Shown in pieces: positions 1-10,380 of a stretch of DNA of 64,000 nucleotides (positions are counted from its first letter, which is position 1; each line of letters begins with the position of its first letter). The stretch covers positions 2,914,001 through 2,978,000 of the forward strand of contig NC_065421.1 in assembly GCF_024362695.1 (NCBI RefSeq), written 5' to 3'. Source of the stretch: Pectinophora gossypiella. Lineage: Eukaryota > Arthropoda > Insecta > Lepidoptera > Gelechiidae. The notes under the pieces were generated by a model, which saw only the letters and a program-made list of their open reading frames with translations, made no database searches and was not told where the DNA came from. The position numbers and the translations under genes were made by a program.

Positions 1-117
1 TGATTATCACTAAAATACAGCCGTGTTTTAATTAGAGTCCTATTTAAGAGACCTGTTTAACTTTTGTATGTTACGAGATATTTATACCTGCCCCTAACTA
101 TATAACGGCTACATATG

Positions 118-205
118 TATATCTTACTGCAAAGAAAAGAAAGAAAAAAAAGAAAATAGAGAAAAAAAAAGAAAAAAGAAAAGAAAAAAGGAAGAGGAAG
201 ACCAA
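118..205. repeat. Purine-rich low-complexity tract (AAAGA-type)
   Basis: About 85 bases are almost all A and G, with irregular AAAGA and GAAAA units. The tract runs straight into a LINE coding remnant, so it may be an expanded junction. No function is suggested. Confidence 0.8.
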
Positions 206-335
206 GAAGAGCTTACATGAAACAGATTAAAGAAAATGCGAACGTAGTGTCTTATAAGGAAGTGAAGGAATTGGCCTTTGATAGACAAGAATGGAGAATG
301 CTACACCGACAAGAGAGTGGCTCATAAATTAGTGA
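190..335 (+). pseudogene. LINE reverse transcriptase C-terminal remnant
   Basis: Plus-strand translation gives a GRPRRAYMKQIKE block, then an ELAFDRQEWRMLH block, then a stop. The GRPR...DR..W pattern is typical of the extreme C-terminus of non-LTR retrotransposon polyproteins. Only the last ~45 residues remain, so this is a 5'-truncated dead copy. A second copy with nearly the same residues lies at 58805-58975. The clade is not certain. Confidence 0.6.
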
Positions 336-711
336 TGATGTGATATCTTACTGCAACATCATTTGTTTTTTCTTTCCCTCCCAGTCCAGCAATATACAGA
401 CATAAATGTATAGGATTGACATGTCTATTTATGTCAAACCCATAGGTTTTTATCCCTGTCACTATCGATTATCATAAATTGTTTACAAGTTGCCTTAGGC
501 CTTATAGTATCCGACCGGTGTAATATTATGGTTCCAGGTATGGCTTCATCTTACGCTCTTGCAAGTATTTAGAAGTGCACTAGGGTAAATGGGCTATTGA
601 CTATTGAAGATGTGTTGCTGTTGCAGTGTCATTTCTTCTCCTCAGCTATAACGCCTTGCGAAATGATGTAAATTCAAAAAATTTATATTGACCTTCAACA
701 AGTTTATCCAT
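336..711. other. No recognisable feature
   Basis: AT-rich DNA without a supported reading frame or a repeat seen elsewhere in the window. Confidence 0.5.
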
Positions 712-905
712 GATACATACATACATAAACTCACGCCTATTTCCCATCGGGCTAAGTAGAGACTATAGAACTCCATTTGCTTCGATCCTGACACACTTCT
801 CTTGCTTCCTCCACATTCATCAATCGCTTCAAACACGCACGCCGCGGCGCCGGTTCAGAGTAGATCGTATTAAACCTTTTCTAAGGACATCTCCAATTCA
901 TCCAT
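712..905 (-). repeat. Interspersed repeat with (CATA)n end, family F
   Basis: On the plus strand it starts with ATACATACATA, then an AACTCACGCC block, then a CTTCGATCCTGACACACTTC block. Related sequence lies at 3861-4085, and shorter pieces at 39072-39170 and 25366-25420. The simple-repeat end suggests the 3' tail of a LINE or SINE read on the minus strand. Confidence 0.55.
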
Positions 906-949
906 CCATGATAATAACGTTGAATAAATGATTCTGATTTCTGATTACT

Positions 950-1525
950 GGACGGACGGCCAGTAGTAGTGGCCAGACCAAATGCATGTTTCGACATGCT
1001 CTCCCATCGGCGGTTTCCGATAAATTTGCCCTGTGCACCCCACATATTTTATTGAAGCTTTGTTTGTGGGCGTCCGAATATGGCCGTTTTACCCTGTTGC
1101 TGTACTTTTTGTCCGTACACAAAGCAATTCAATTTCTGGTTCGCAGCGACAAGAAATTGTTTGTTTTGCCCGAGTTCGTTATGTCTATTGCCATTTGCCT
1201 TGTTTTAATACTGTTTTGCTTGCAACGAGTTGGTTAGTTTATAGTTGGATTCAAATAACTTTCAAAAGCTCGAGGTCTAAAATGAACTTTTACTTTTAGT
1301 ACCTAATATAAAGGAATCTTGTTACCTACTACAAAATCCTCAAAAAACCAGCAAGATAATTATGTAAGTAATTTGTATCTCTAGATTTATGCACAAACAG
1401 GTTATGTCCCTCTTGTCTATTTGACTTGGTCAAAATAAATCATAAAATGATATAATCAAGAAAAGAAGGCAAACTAAAATAGCCAATAATCAATCTCATT
1501 TTTCTTGCTGATTTATTTTCAAATC
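950..1525. other. Unexplained moderately GC-rich segment
   Basis: An open frame starting at ATG 986 (83 codons, plus strand) is hydrophobic but matches no family I know and has no visible gene context. I see no repeat shared with the rest of the window. Nothing can be assigned. Confidence 0.35.
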
Positions 1526-1529
1526 TTAA

Positions 1530-1704
1530 CACGTTCACTGTGTATGAACCACATATGAAGCAAGAAACTCATACGTGTATGTCCCATATGTGGGCCATTT
1601 TGTTTTCACAGTGTGTCTATGTACATAAAGTACAGTGTGTTTATCGAACTATAACATTGCACGTGAGGGGTAGATATCTAATTTACCGTTACAAAATGAA
1701 CGTG
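1530..1704. mobile_element. piggyBac-type MITE (TTAA-flanked)
   Basis: A 175-bp segment lies between TTAA at 1526-1529 and TTAA at 1705-1708. Its ends are the 8-bp inverted repeat CACGTTCA ... TGAACGTG. TTAA duplication is the hallmark of the piggyBac superfamily. The element is far too short to code for a transposase, so it would be non-autonomous. TTAA is common in AT-rich DNA, which limits confidence. Confidence 0.5.
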
Positions 1705-2084
1705 TTAAATATGAATTAAATAACAAATATAGCTGACGAGGTCTGGGCACACCTACATATACATGTACTATAAAAAATCTCTACCTACCTTCCTTCGGTG
1801 AAGCTATGAAATAGATAGATAAAATCTTTATTTAGGCAAATAACAAATAATATTTTAGTTACGACATCGCCCGCCAGTAATAACACGTAAATTCCACAAA
1901 ATAGAAAATGTTCGTTTTGGCGTTTCGTAAAAATATAGACTATTGGAGATTGTAGGTATAGAGTACACTTCACCACACTTCCAACAATTTGTAATTCAAA
2001 GAAGTATGTGCGCTTACAAACGAAGGACACACGGTCAACTCGACATTAGCGCGACGGTGTCGACCGAGAGTCACTGGTCTGTAA

Positions 2085-2415
2085 CAGGGATGTTAGGGAG
2101 CTCCGTAACCGTAACCAAAACTATCGGATATCCAATATAAAAAATCATCCGCAACCGTAACCGAACCCAAAATAAAAGTTTCAGATAATGCCGGATAGCG
2201 GCGGAGTCTAATTGAGATACGTTATGACAAGTCGTTTTGATTGGCCTTTAGGATTGAAATTCCTTAAAAAATAATATCCGTAGCCGAAGTTATTCGAGAC
2301 TAACGGATAAGCCGAAATAATTTATTATCCGTATCCGTAACCGTATCCGATATAATAATCAGTCTTAAATCCGTATCCAATACGTATCCGAAATTTCATA
2401 TCCGTAACATCTCTG
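2085..2415. mobile_element. hAT-type MITE with 8-bp target duplication
   Basis: A 331-bp element begins CAGGGATGTTA and ends TAACATCTCTG, giving an 11-bp inverted terminal repeat with one mismatch. It is flanked on both sides by GTCTGTAA (2077-2084 and 2416-2423), an exact 8-bp duplication as made by hAT transposases. Inside are many short CCGTAACCG and CCGTATCCG motifs that could be subterminal transposase-binding repeats. There is no coding capacity. Confidence 0.85.
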
Positions 2416-2740
2416 GTCTGTAAGCGCCCTAATCCTGCTACACGTTAACACCATTGCAATTTAGATCTAAAAATGAGGCTACAGAGAGTCATAGCGTAAA
2501 AAACACGGTCTTAAAATAGGTCCAGAAAAAAAACCTCAGACATATCACTCGATCCAATGTTAGCCACTAAAAGAAAGGTGCAATTAATAGTTAAGAAATT
2601 GCCTCGTCATTGAAGAAAACAAAGATGTTTAACCGATAATTATTGATGCCAGTAACCGTTTGATGTGGATGAGACTTCAATATATTCAGTTATCTAAGGT
2701 TTAGTTTGTAGATTCGTCGGTTTGTTTGTCGTTGCTTCTA

Positions 2741-3005
2741 TGCTGTTCTGGGAGCATATAAAAAACATAGAACACGTTCAGCTGCTTCTCTTCCCGGGCA
2801 TGTCGTAAAAACCGACAGAGGGATTGTGTCCTCTAACATGATGGACTAATGTTATGGGCGATAGGCTGATCCCTTATCACCATAAGGTTCATCATATCCA
2901 TCTTTGGACTTCGTATCAACAGTGGCTGCAAGTTGTCTTTGATTACTTGTGGCTCTGCCCACCCCATTAGGGATTACGGGCGTGAGTTTATGTATGTATG
3001 TATGT
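2741..3005 (+). repeat. Interspersed repeat with (TATG)n tail, family E
   Basis: About 265 bp, nearly identical to 49349-49630 and sharing its 3' half with 46074-46220 and, inverted, 61364-61450. All copies end in GTGAGTTTATG followed by TATG repeats, as expected of a LINE or SINE tail. Copies are truncated at different 5' points, which favours a LINE 3' end. Confidence 0.65.
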
Positions 3006-3065
3006 TGTCGTGAAGAAACCCATAGCTACCCCGTGAAAGCTAGTGGCCCATTTAATTTAAATTTA

Positions 3066-3338
3066 TTCTTCTTCTTCTATCGTTTGGATTGTGAGGAGAA
3101 TTACCAACCCCTTCAACCCTGGTGTCAGGGTTACTATGGAGCATTCAAAGGCCCCTGACGTGACTCATGTACCGACTACGTACTTACATCAGTAAGTACT
3201 AACCGGCACCAACGACTTAACTAGCCTTCCGAAGCACGGATCATCTTACGTTTGGACAATCAGGGTCCCCACCGGGATTCGAACCCGAGACCTCCAGATC
3301 GTGAGCACAACGCTCAACCACTGAACCACGGAGGCCGT
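3066..3338 (-). mobile_element. tRNA-headed SINE, family A
   Basis: Read on the minus strand it has three parts. First is a tRNA-like head with a GGTTCGAATCCCGG B-box. Next is a core containing GAAGGC(A/T)AGTTAAG..TTGG type sequence. Last is a tail with CCTGACACCAGGGTTGA that ends near AGAAGAAGAA. At least eight longer copies of the family occur in this window. It codes for nothing and would depend on LINE enzymes. Confidence 0.85.
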
Positions 3339-3479
3339 TATTTGAATTTAAAAAAGTGCTTTTCTGACCTTTCAACGTACATTGCTAAATACTAGTAAAT
3401 ACGGCGTGGGCTTGAAGGTGCGCTGAATAATTTTATGTTAAATAGACTGAAAACAGGATTCGGGCGACCTGTAATTTCG

Positions 3480-3660
3480 TAAACTAAGAATCCAGAGCTG
3501 ACGCTCTAGCAATTATAAAATAATATTATAATATAAAAAATAATATTATAATATTATAAACGTTTATTTGTATTAAAAATACAGAGTCTTAATAATTACT
3601 TTTAAATATGTTTGTATATTTAAACATTAATTAAAAAAAATATAATATATATTATTAGTT
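3480..3660. repeat. AT-rich low-complexity DNA
   Basis: Repeated AATATTATAAT units and long A/T runs. No reading frame or mobile-element end was recognised. Confidence 0.7.
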
Positions 3661-3860
3661 TACCTCATCTAGCACAAATAAAATGAAGCCACAGAAATAG
3701 TGGTAAATGAGAAAAAGGTTAAATTATTTTACGATTTACACTGATTCCGCTATATGTACGCCATCTAGGTAACGGATATGAAACTAGACGGGTCCTTACA
3801 CCCTACGACTATCTCAAAACCACATAAAAAGCTAATATTATTCCCATTTTTCTCATACGT

Positions 3861-4085
3861 AACTACATAAACTCACTCTCATTTATCACCGGAGCGAGCA
3901 GAGACTGGATTTCCATTTCCTTCGATCCTGAGTAACTTCTCTTGCTTCCTTTACTTTACATATACGTTGGAGTGGGTAGATACCACAGAAGTCCAGTTCT
4001 TCTTCCACTCTAATCAAAGACTTCATACATGCTCGCCGGTCTAGAGTACTCTTGATCTGACCTTTCTTTAAAACATCCTGGATGC
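3861..4085 (-). repeat. Interspersed repeat, family F
   Basis: Shares ATAAACTCAC and CTTCGATCCTGA..ACTTCTCTTGCTTCCT with 712-905. It directly abuts the SINE at 4087, so the two are either nested or back to back. Confidence 0.55.
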
Positions 4086-4086
4086 T

Positions 4087-4424
4087 TTATTTACATAAAT
4101 AGCCTGTATACGTCCCACTGCTGGGCACAGGCGTCCCCTCAATCAACCGGAGGGGGTATGGAGCATACTCCACCACGCTGCTCCACTGCGGTGGAGCAAG
4201 GTTGGTGGAGGAGTTTTTACGGCTAATAGCCGGGACCAACGGCTTAACGTGCCCCGAAGCACAGAAACATCTTAGTTTTTCGAATCGGGTGATTCAAGCC
4301 TGAAAAGTCCTTACCAAGCAAAGGACAGTCTCACATAGTGATTTCGACAATGTCCCCATCGGGAATCAAACCCGGACCTCCAGCTCGTGAGCCTAACGCT
4401 TTAACCACTAGACCACGGAGGCTG
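4087..4424 (-). mobile_element. tRNA-headed SINE, family B
   Basis: On the minus strand the head is tRNA-like (GGTCTAGTGG A-box-like, GGTTTGATTCCC B-box-like). It is followed by the core TTCGGGGCACGTTAAGCCGT and a tail with TTGATTGAGGGGA and CCCAGCAGTGGGACGTATA. Related copies are at 8376-8545, 33189-33475 and 48377-48716, plus the copy split by the BEL element at 50662-50848/57455-57590. The core is shared with families A and C. Confidence 0.85.
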
Positions 4425-5029
4425 TTATTCTCTAATCCTTCATCATCCTTTATTTACTATAAAATAATTATGATCCACAAACAAAGCCGGGCGTTCGAGC
4501 AAGCACATCCATATCGCATGTCTAAAAAAAATAGAAGTTGTAAACAAAAAATAACATTAGCGCGCTGAATGTATCTCTGTATCGATCAATTACATTGGAA
4601 ATGAGAGCATTTCTTATCAATAATGGATCGGATCCTATAGCACCCGCACAATGTATTGGCCAGTTTATAATAAGTACTTTCTTACTCTACAATACAAGGA
4701 ATAAAAATAAAATTGCTATTCAAAATTCTAGATTATTAAGTAAATTAAATTTATCTTTTTTGGGGTTATGTATATAAAAAAAAAAAAATTAATTTAATGC
4801 TCATGTGAAGCTTACTTTATATAAAAAAGCTTATTATAAGATTTATGATTATTACTTAAACGATATGAGGTATTAGCCTAGTATTAGTGTCTGGAACACA
4901 TAACCGCAACCCCCGCGGCACAGGGTTGCGATCAGTAACCGTACCATGTTTATATGCGTAGATAAAATTCGTTGCCACTACCAGTCCAGTCGAAGCCCTC
5001 GATATAATTGGGTCGTGTACTGGGTTCAA
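4425..5029. other. No recognisable feature
   Basis: AT-rich DNA with a run of 12 A near 4780. Short open frames here look like chance. The first part contains scattered bases possibly related to the adjacent repeat. Confidence 0.45.
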
Positions 5030-5255
5030 GATAAATTTTATGAAATTATGATCACTAAATAAATACAGATCTAAAACTAACGAAAACATTTCCTTTTTAT
5101 ATTTAACAAAATGAATTTTAATCAAGAAAAACGTAATAATAAGTGCAATATTTTATCGCATTTTTATATGACGTCATAGCGTGCTTTTTAACACAAATTC
5201 CATTGTAATTTTGTGTTTTGACGTTCAGTATAAAGTAACTGATTTGACTTTTGCT
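5030..5255. repeat. Diverged repeat shared with 24400-24595
   Basis: Both segments contain AAATTATGA..T.CTGATTACTAAATAAA.ACAGATCTAAAA-like sequence and later GTGTTTTGACGTT.AGTA.AAAGTAA.TGATTTGACT, in the same order and orientation. Spacing and bases have drifted, so this is an old family of unknown class. Confidence 0.55.
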
Positions 5256-6585
5256 GCGGGGCAAGAATTTTATAAACATACATTTATAAGTTCTGATCTC
5301 TTTCATTGGTATCCTTAATGATAATGATGAGTATGAGATAATTCGCAGTCACTCCTGCTGGGTATTCGTTCATAGACCAACTTGATTGTCAATAAACTCG
5401 GAGAAAATGTATTCAACTTTCTTACTTTTCACGCCGGGCATTCAGTAAAATAGACCCATAGGGATTCAACAAGATGACAATCAAGTCACATACATACACA
5501 CACTACACACACATATACATCAATGGTCACCATCGTGTTTGTCGTAGAACGCAAATACTAAAAAGAAAAGAGCTGGAAATTTTATTGTCCTCAGAAAACA
5601 TAATGGTACTGTCTAATCGGGAATTAAATAATTTTATAGTGTTATGTATTTAGTGTGTGGCAGTATATTCACTGTTTTCGTTCGTTTTACTGGTATATTG
5701 TTATTATTATTTTTTTCTATAATTTTCGACACAGTGTAAAAATTGTTCAGAAATAAATAAACTTGAAACATCCAACAACGATTATTGCCGCGATTATAAA
5801 CAACCTACTGTGATGCGGTATAGTAGTATAAGCCAGTAGAATCCTTTTTTTCAAGTGGTTTAGCTTGACGTAAGGTGACATGTCAGTCTGTTTGACTTAT
5901 TGTAGATTTGCCGCAAACCAGAAGAACCCTTTTGTCAATCTCAAAATTAAATTGAATGAAACGAGCCAATACAAATCTTCAGCATTATAAAGGCTGTTCA
6001 GTGAGTAAACATATTCGTTCGCACTGGCCAATCAATCGACTACAATGACATTCCTATTTGTGTTGCTCTAGTAGTTTTTCTTTTAGGTACCTTAAGTTCA
6101 CGTTAGCCTTTGGTTTTGGTTTCATACAAGACCATTTTTTTTTCTAGTACCCCTACCGCACAAGATAGGCAGGGACTTTAGTAGGCTACATACATATCTT
6201 ATCCTCTTTGATTACTATCCTGCCCGCAATAGGGCCCTACGCTTTCACTCATTCATTCCAGTCCTCTATTACCATTCCAGTTCTCGCATTTATGCCTCTC
6301 GCACTTTTATTCCTCATCTTTCATTCTTTTCATTCCTATACTATTCTCTTCTTAATTCTAGGATGGGGTTAAACAGGAGGGACACACTTCATTTTATTTT
6401 ATGGTTTGCAATTTTTTTTTTTAATCTGTTACATTATTATAAATCTAAATCTTATGTCCTAATTTACAATATGTTTCTTATGTCTATTTACTATCATTAT
6501 GACTATGTTAATATACATACTAATATACTAAATAATCATATTACTTCTACTACATACAAGACCATTAACCCGGCCCCAGGGGGGA
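5256..6585. other. Mostly unannotated AT-rich DNA
   Basis: Includes a short piece at about 5890-5930 (CTTATTGTAGATTTGCCGCA) that recurs at 29181-29230, 47028-47112 and, inverted, 34840-34890 and 42605-42660. The rest shows no repeat partner here and no supported coding frame. Confidence 0.45.
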
Positions 6586-6589
6586 CAGA

Positions 6590-6990
6590 GTCATCTTCTC
6601 TGCCCTCCACTGGAGCAATTCCTGTTCGGCATGTCCTTGCCGCGGGGGTGGGTGTGTGAGATGGTGGCTAAGTTCGGATAGGGATCCAGACCTACGGGGT
6701 ATAACGTAAGACCCTTGCCAAGGGATGCTGGTGAAGACTTCAACGGTTGCAGAGGCGGAGATGGGAGCCATCGGTACGGCAATGCGGGACGGAAGGTACA
6801 AGTTATAGGGACTGTAACCTGGAACCTGACAGAGGGCAGCAGTAACTGTCAGTACCATTCAGAGGCCAGGAGTCTTTGTTAGGCTTTGAAACAGACTATT
6901 CTGGGCGCTATCCCATTCGCGTCAGATAGAGTTCTGCGGGGCGGAAGGCAAGAGGGAAATCATTGCCCTATGATGCCGTAAAAAAGTAGA
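6590..6990 (+). repeat. LINE-associated repeat (plus strand)
   Basis: The segment containing GCAGAGGCGGAGATGGGAGC, ACCTGGAACCTGACAGAGGG and GGAAGGCAAGAGGGAAA recurs inverted at 46640-46950 and 60390-60720. Its final part recurs at 44300-44415. The downstream end resembles the CTACACCGACAAGAGCG tail that follows the LINE C-termini at 190-335 and 58805-58975, so it is probably the 3' part of that LINE family. Confidence 0.6.
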
Positions 6991-7521
6991 ATAAAGACTC
7001 CTACACCGAATTTTAAATTAAGTATTATATAAATTAAGTATGATAATTTATTCATATTTTATTTTTACAAAATAACAATGCGATTTTTTGTCTGTGTACC
7101 TATTACAAGACCCAAAAGACGGGTGGCCATAATTAATTTTCTTGTGAAGAACAATATATTTATTTTTATATCTAAAGCTTTTTCGAGCAAAAAAAGTTAA
7201 GAGGTATAAAATAAGCTTTTGTGATTTTTAAAATACTTATCGGTAAACTGTCAAATAGCTAATCATTAATATTATTTTTAAATTTCATGTAAGTATGTTC
7301 GATACGAAAAAGCTTAGAATATGAGGCCTAAGCCTTTTTTTGACGTGACCTATGGTACATTAGCATTAAGAACTTAGCCGGTAAAATGGGAGCGCTGACG
7401 GCTCTAACCCTGTGGGACTTAAGCAGGTGCAAAATTATAATGACAATAGACAATGACAGTAACAAAAACTTTAAAAAAAAACAATAAGAGATTGACATGT
7501 CACCCTATGTCAGTCTAACCC
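6991..7521. other. AT-rich DNA with a short repeat K fragment
   Basis: A diverged TTTTTGACGTGAC..ATG piece at about 7335-7440 resembles the repeat at 47028-47112. No other feature was recognised. Confidence 0.4.
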
Positions 7522-7890
7522 ACTTCTTATTCTATCGTGTGGGTTGTGAGGTGGAGTACCAACCTCATCAACACTGGTGTCAGGGTTACTATTGAGCCGC
7601 CAAAGGCCCCTGACATGGCTCATGTAACGACTACTTACTTACATCAGTAAGTAGTAACCGGGACCAACGGCTTAACGTGCCTTCCGAAGCACGGATCATC
7701 TTACTTTCGGACAACCTGGTGATCAACCAGTAATGTCTTACCCAAACTAGGGACCACGAAGTATTTTTTGTGATTAGGGCTCACGATCCAGAGACAATAT
7801 GATCCAGACATAATATGTCCCCAAAGGGAATCGAACCCAGGACCTCTGGATCGTGAGCCCTACGCTCAACCACTGGACCACGGAAGTCGT
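7522..7890 (-). mobile_element. SINE family A copy
   Basis: Same order of head, core and tail as the copy at 3066-3338, with TSD-like ends not clear. It carries a ~70-bp insertion near 7765-7830 in which part of the head is repeated (ATCCAGA twice), so the head is disrupted. Confidence 0.8.
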
Positions 7891-8132
7891 TCAGTCTAAC
7901 CCACTCAAACAATAGAAAATTAACTTTGAAACTATCAGCTTACGCAACTATACAATTTATTTCAAGGTTCTTAACAATCTTCAAACAAAGACATTCTCAC
8001 ATTTAATAACAATTTCACTTTGATGTTGTTATTCATTTATCGACATAATGATAGAAATGCGTGATATGAAGAAGTTATGTTTTTTTTTTAATTTATTACC
8101 TCGTTTCCACAAAGTTCAACACACAACATAAG

Positions 8133-8190
8133 TTTACGATTATATCCCAATTGGGGTAGTCAAAGGTCAAAAGTGCAGTCACTGAGCCCA
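8133..8190. repeat. Short interspersed repeat fragment (family M)
   Basis: TATATCCCAATTGGGGTAGTC recurs with small changes at 49745 and 60295. The continuation, with GAGCTTTCTGTTAGACCAACG, is found separately at 8541-8650. The class is unknown. Confidence 0.45.
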
Positions 8191-8375
8191 GCGAATTATT
8201 TGTAAACAGTGGTGAAATTATGAACCATTATTTGTCATAATTATAAAATGTATGTTTTTGTACGTGTTTTTGGTCTTTATAGAATCGACATGTAACCAGG
8301 AGGTCTTAAGTGTAACTAGTTAATTTATTACTTTGCAAGAAACTGATTGGACTTTTGCACCATACATACATAACA

Positions 8376-8545
8376 TAAATAGCCTATATACGTCCCACTG
8401 CTGGGCACAGGCCTCCTCTCAATCAACCGGAGAGGATATGGAGCATACTCCACCACGCTGCTCCACTGCGGGTTGGTGGAGGTATTTTTACGGCTAATAG
8501 CCGGGACCAACGGCTTAACGTGCCCTCCGAAGCACCATATCGTAC
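8376..8545 (-). mobile_element. SINE family B copy, truncated
   Basis: Contains the family B tail and core (CCCACTGCTGGGCACAGG, GGACCAACGGCTTAACGTGC) but stops after the core and lacks the tRNA-like head. It is a 5'-truncated copy joined to repeat M sequence. Confidence 0.8.
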
Positions 8546-8990
8546 ATTAATCGCAAGATAAACTAAGTACCCACACCTCACCGAGCTTTCTGTTAGACCA
8601 ACGCGATAGGTGGTGAGCCGTGTCGCCGTCTTTTTTGGACGAATTAACTGTGGTAGTGAAAACTGCACTTAAGATGAATTAATAACTTTTTAGTGCAAGT
8701 TCGGTGTCGAGGTTCGAACCAACGCTTCCCGTTGAGAAGCAAAGTTCAAGTCGGTTAAGAAACTGGTCATAGAGTTTTTTCGACGTAACTCATTGTAGAA
8801 TTGGAAAAATTAGTTTTAAATAGGTAAATCCGTGATAACCCTGTTCTTAGATGTGTCATAATATGACTTCATGGTGTCACGGTTCGAATCCTGGTTTGGT
8901 CTCTTACCCACTGAATTCGACTTCATGAGATTAAAGTCGGGTTTGGGTCATAGATGATTGATTATTATTATTATTGCGTATTCCAAAAAA
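8546..8990. other. Repeat M continuation and B-box-like remnants
   Basis: 8546-8625 carries GAGCTTTCTGTTAGACCAACG, also seen at 31738, 49810 and 60335. GGTTCGAACC at 8713 and GGTTCGAATCC at 8881 look like Pol III B-boxes of decayed SINEs, but no full head can be folded around them. Confidence 0.4.
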
Positions 8991-9285
8991 GGAGGAGCTC
9001 GGTGACGCAGCGGTAAACGCGCTCGGTCTGCGATTGTTGAAGTTAAGCAACATTCGCAAAGGCCGGTCATAGGATGGGTGACCACAAAAAAAAGTTTTCA
9101 TCTCGAGCTCCTCCGTGCTTCGGAAGGCACGTTAAGCCGTTGGTCCCGGCTGCATTAGCAGTCGTTAATAACCACTAATCCGCACTGGGCCCGCGTGGTG
9201 GTTTAAGGCCCGATCTCCCTATCCATCCATAGGGACGGCCCGTGCCCCAGCAGTGGGGACGTTAATGGGCTGGTGATGATGATGG
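8991..9285 (+). mobile_element. 5S rRNA-headed SINE, family C
   Basis: The head carries two motifs of 5S rRNA internal promoters in the right order: GTTGAAGTTAAGCAAC at 9035-9050 (box A region) and GGATGGGTGACC at 9072-9083 (box C region). After a CTCCGTGCTTCGGAAGGCAC junction it continues with GTTAAGCCGTTGGTCCCGG, the core of the tRNA-headed families A and B. The tail CCCCAGCAGTGGGGACGT also resembles that of family B. It ends in GATGATGATG repeats. 5S-derived SINEs are known as a class (SINE3); I infer that this copy belongs to it. Only this copy occurs in the window. Confidence 0.75.
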
Positions 9286-9311
9286 CAAAAAAATATAATA
9301 TCTTGCGTGGA

Positions 9312-9560
9312 TCATATGTCTAGTTTCAGCTCCCTCAACCAAGTCTCTGCCGCATCCATTACACCGGTGCACTCGTTCACTATGTGAGATAGGGTTTGAT
9401 CCGGGTGACCACATTCACAGTATGGCGACTCCTTTAAGCCCCATTTATGTAGGTGATGGTACGACTTTTCGTGTTTCCGTTCAGTCGGGTCCAGATTTTT
9501 CGTTTGGTGTCTATGACATGGGACTTAAACGTAGCTGGCCAGGTGTAGGTGTATCCAAGG
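9312..9560 (-). pseudogene. LINE polyprotein C-terminus with cysteine/histidine motif
   Basis: Minus-strand translation gives HLHKWGLKESPYCECGHP, then a TLSHIVNEC block, then a stop at 9312-9314. The W...C-x-C...H....C arrangement is the conserved zinc-binding motif after the reverse transcriptase in Jockey/R1/CR1-type LINEs. Upstream of about 9515 the frame is lost, so this is a truncated, frameshifted remnant. Confidence 0.6.
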
Positions 9561-9640
9561 CTGAACCACAGAACGACACACCACGGAAGCCACACCACAC
9601 AAGTCCACACCCATCACAGAACCAGCGAAGTCTCTAATAA

Positions 9641-10068
9641 TTACCTTCACAATAATGCTCTGCAACCGAAACTATTTTTATAAGGATCCAAAAGCCGTTC
9701 CTAATTTGTCGTAATAGACCTTGTCGTTCCGCGGGTTAAGTTAAATAGAAATGGCCAAATTATATTCACATTAGGTTAATATTTGAATAACCTAGTCATT
9801 ATCCAAGTCGACACAATAGATTCTACTGCCATTGGAAGTAGAGTTCTCTCGCAGTGGGAATAATATTTGATGTGGTATTTTATTAATATTATTATTTTAA
9901 TATTTGATGCGTAGGGGAGTATCCTCCATACCCCTTCGGTTGATTGAGGGGAGGTCTGTGCCCAGCAGTGGGATGTATATAGGCTGTTTATAATAACAAT
10001 AGTAAAGTTATTAGTTTGTGTAAAAACACATTAATAACTTTATTATAAAACCCATAAATAAAACGTCA
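9641..10068. other. Intervening DNA with a SINE B tail fragment
   Basis: 9905-9990 contains the family B tail in plus orientation (CTTCGGTTGATTGAGGGGA, CCCAGCAGTGGGATGTATA). The rest has no recognised feature. Confidence 0.55.
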
Positions 10069-10380
10069 TTGGTGCTAATTCCTGTAAATACCATCTAATT
10101 TTATTTTAAGTTATATCTGTCATTTTCTTATCCGCCGAAAAGGAAAGGGACGGGTAATCGACAAGCATAAAATTTATGGAACACACGTCAATTTTAAGCA
10201 CAAATCTAAACCAACCGTCTAAAAATTTTACGTCAGTCAATAACCCGACACATTAATTTACTCATTCTTCCTAAAATTAAGAGCTGTGAATCATCCGTCC
10301 CTTTCCTTTTCGACGGATATGAAAATGACGGATATAACTTAAAATAAAATTAGGCGGTGTCTGCAGGAATCGGGGCCATT
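10069..10380. mobile_element. MITE-like element J, copy 1
   Basis: About 312 bp, with imperfect inverted ends (TGGTGCTAATTCCTG ... CAGGAATCGGGGCCATT). Longer internal inverted arms include TTATCCGCCGAAAAGGAAAG near the left and CCTTTTCGACGGATA near the right. It is nearly identical to 21771-22081 in the same orientation; I found one mismatch near the right end. A one-sided fragment lies at 36010-36105. It has no coding capacity, and the superfamily is not resolved. Confidence 0.75.

Noticed and set aside
2100..2410. CRISPR-like array of CCGTAACC/CCGTATCC motifs
   Set aside because: The motifs are short, irregularly spaced, in both orientations and lie inside a hAT MITE in a eukaryotic genome.
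4856..5125. 89-codon minus-strand frame
   Set aside because: The downstream half is part of a diverged repeat shared with 24400-24595, and no domain is visible.
9001..9103. 5S rRNA gene
   Set aside because: Only promoter-region motifs match. The sequence runs into a SINE core and there is no complete 5S length or terminator at the right place.
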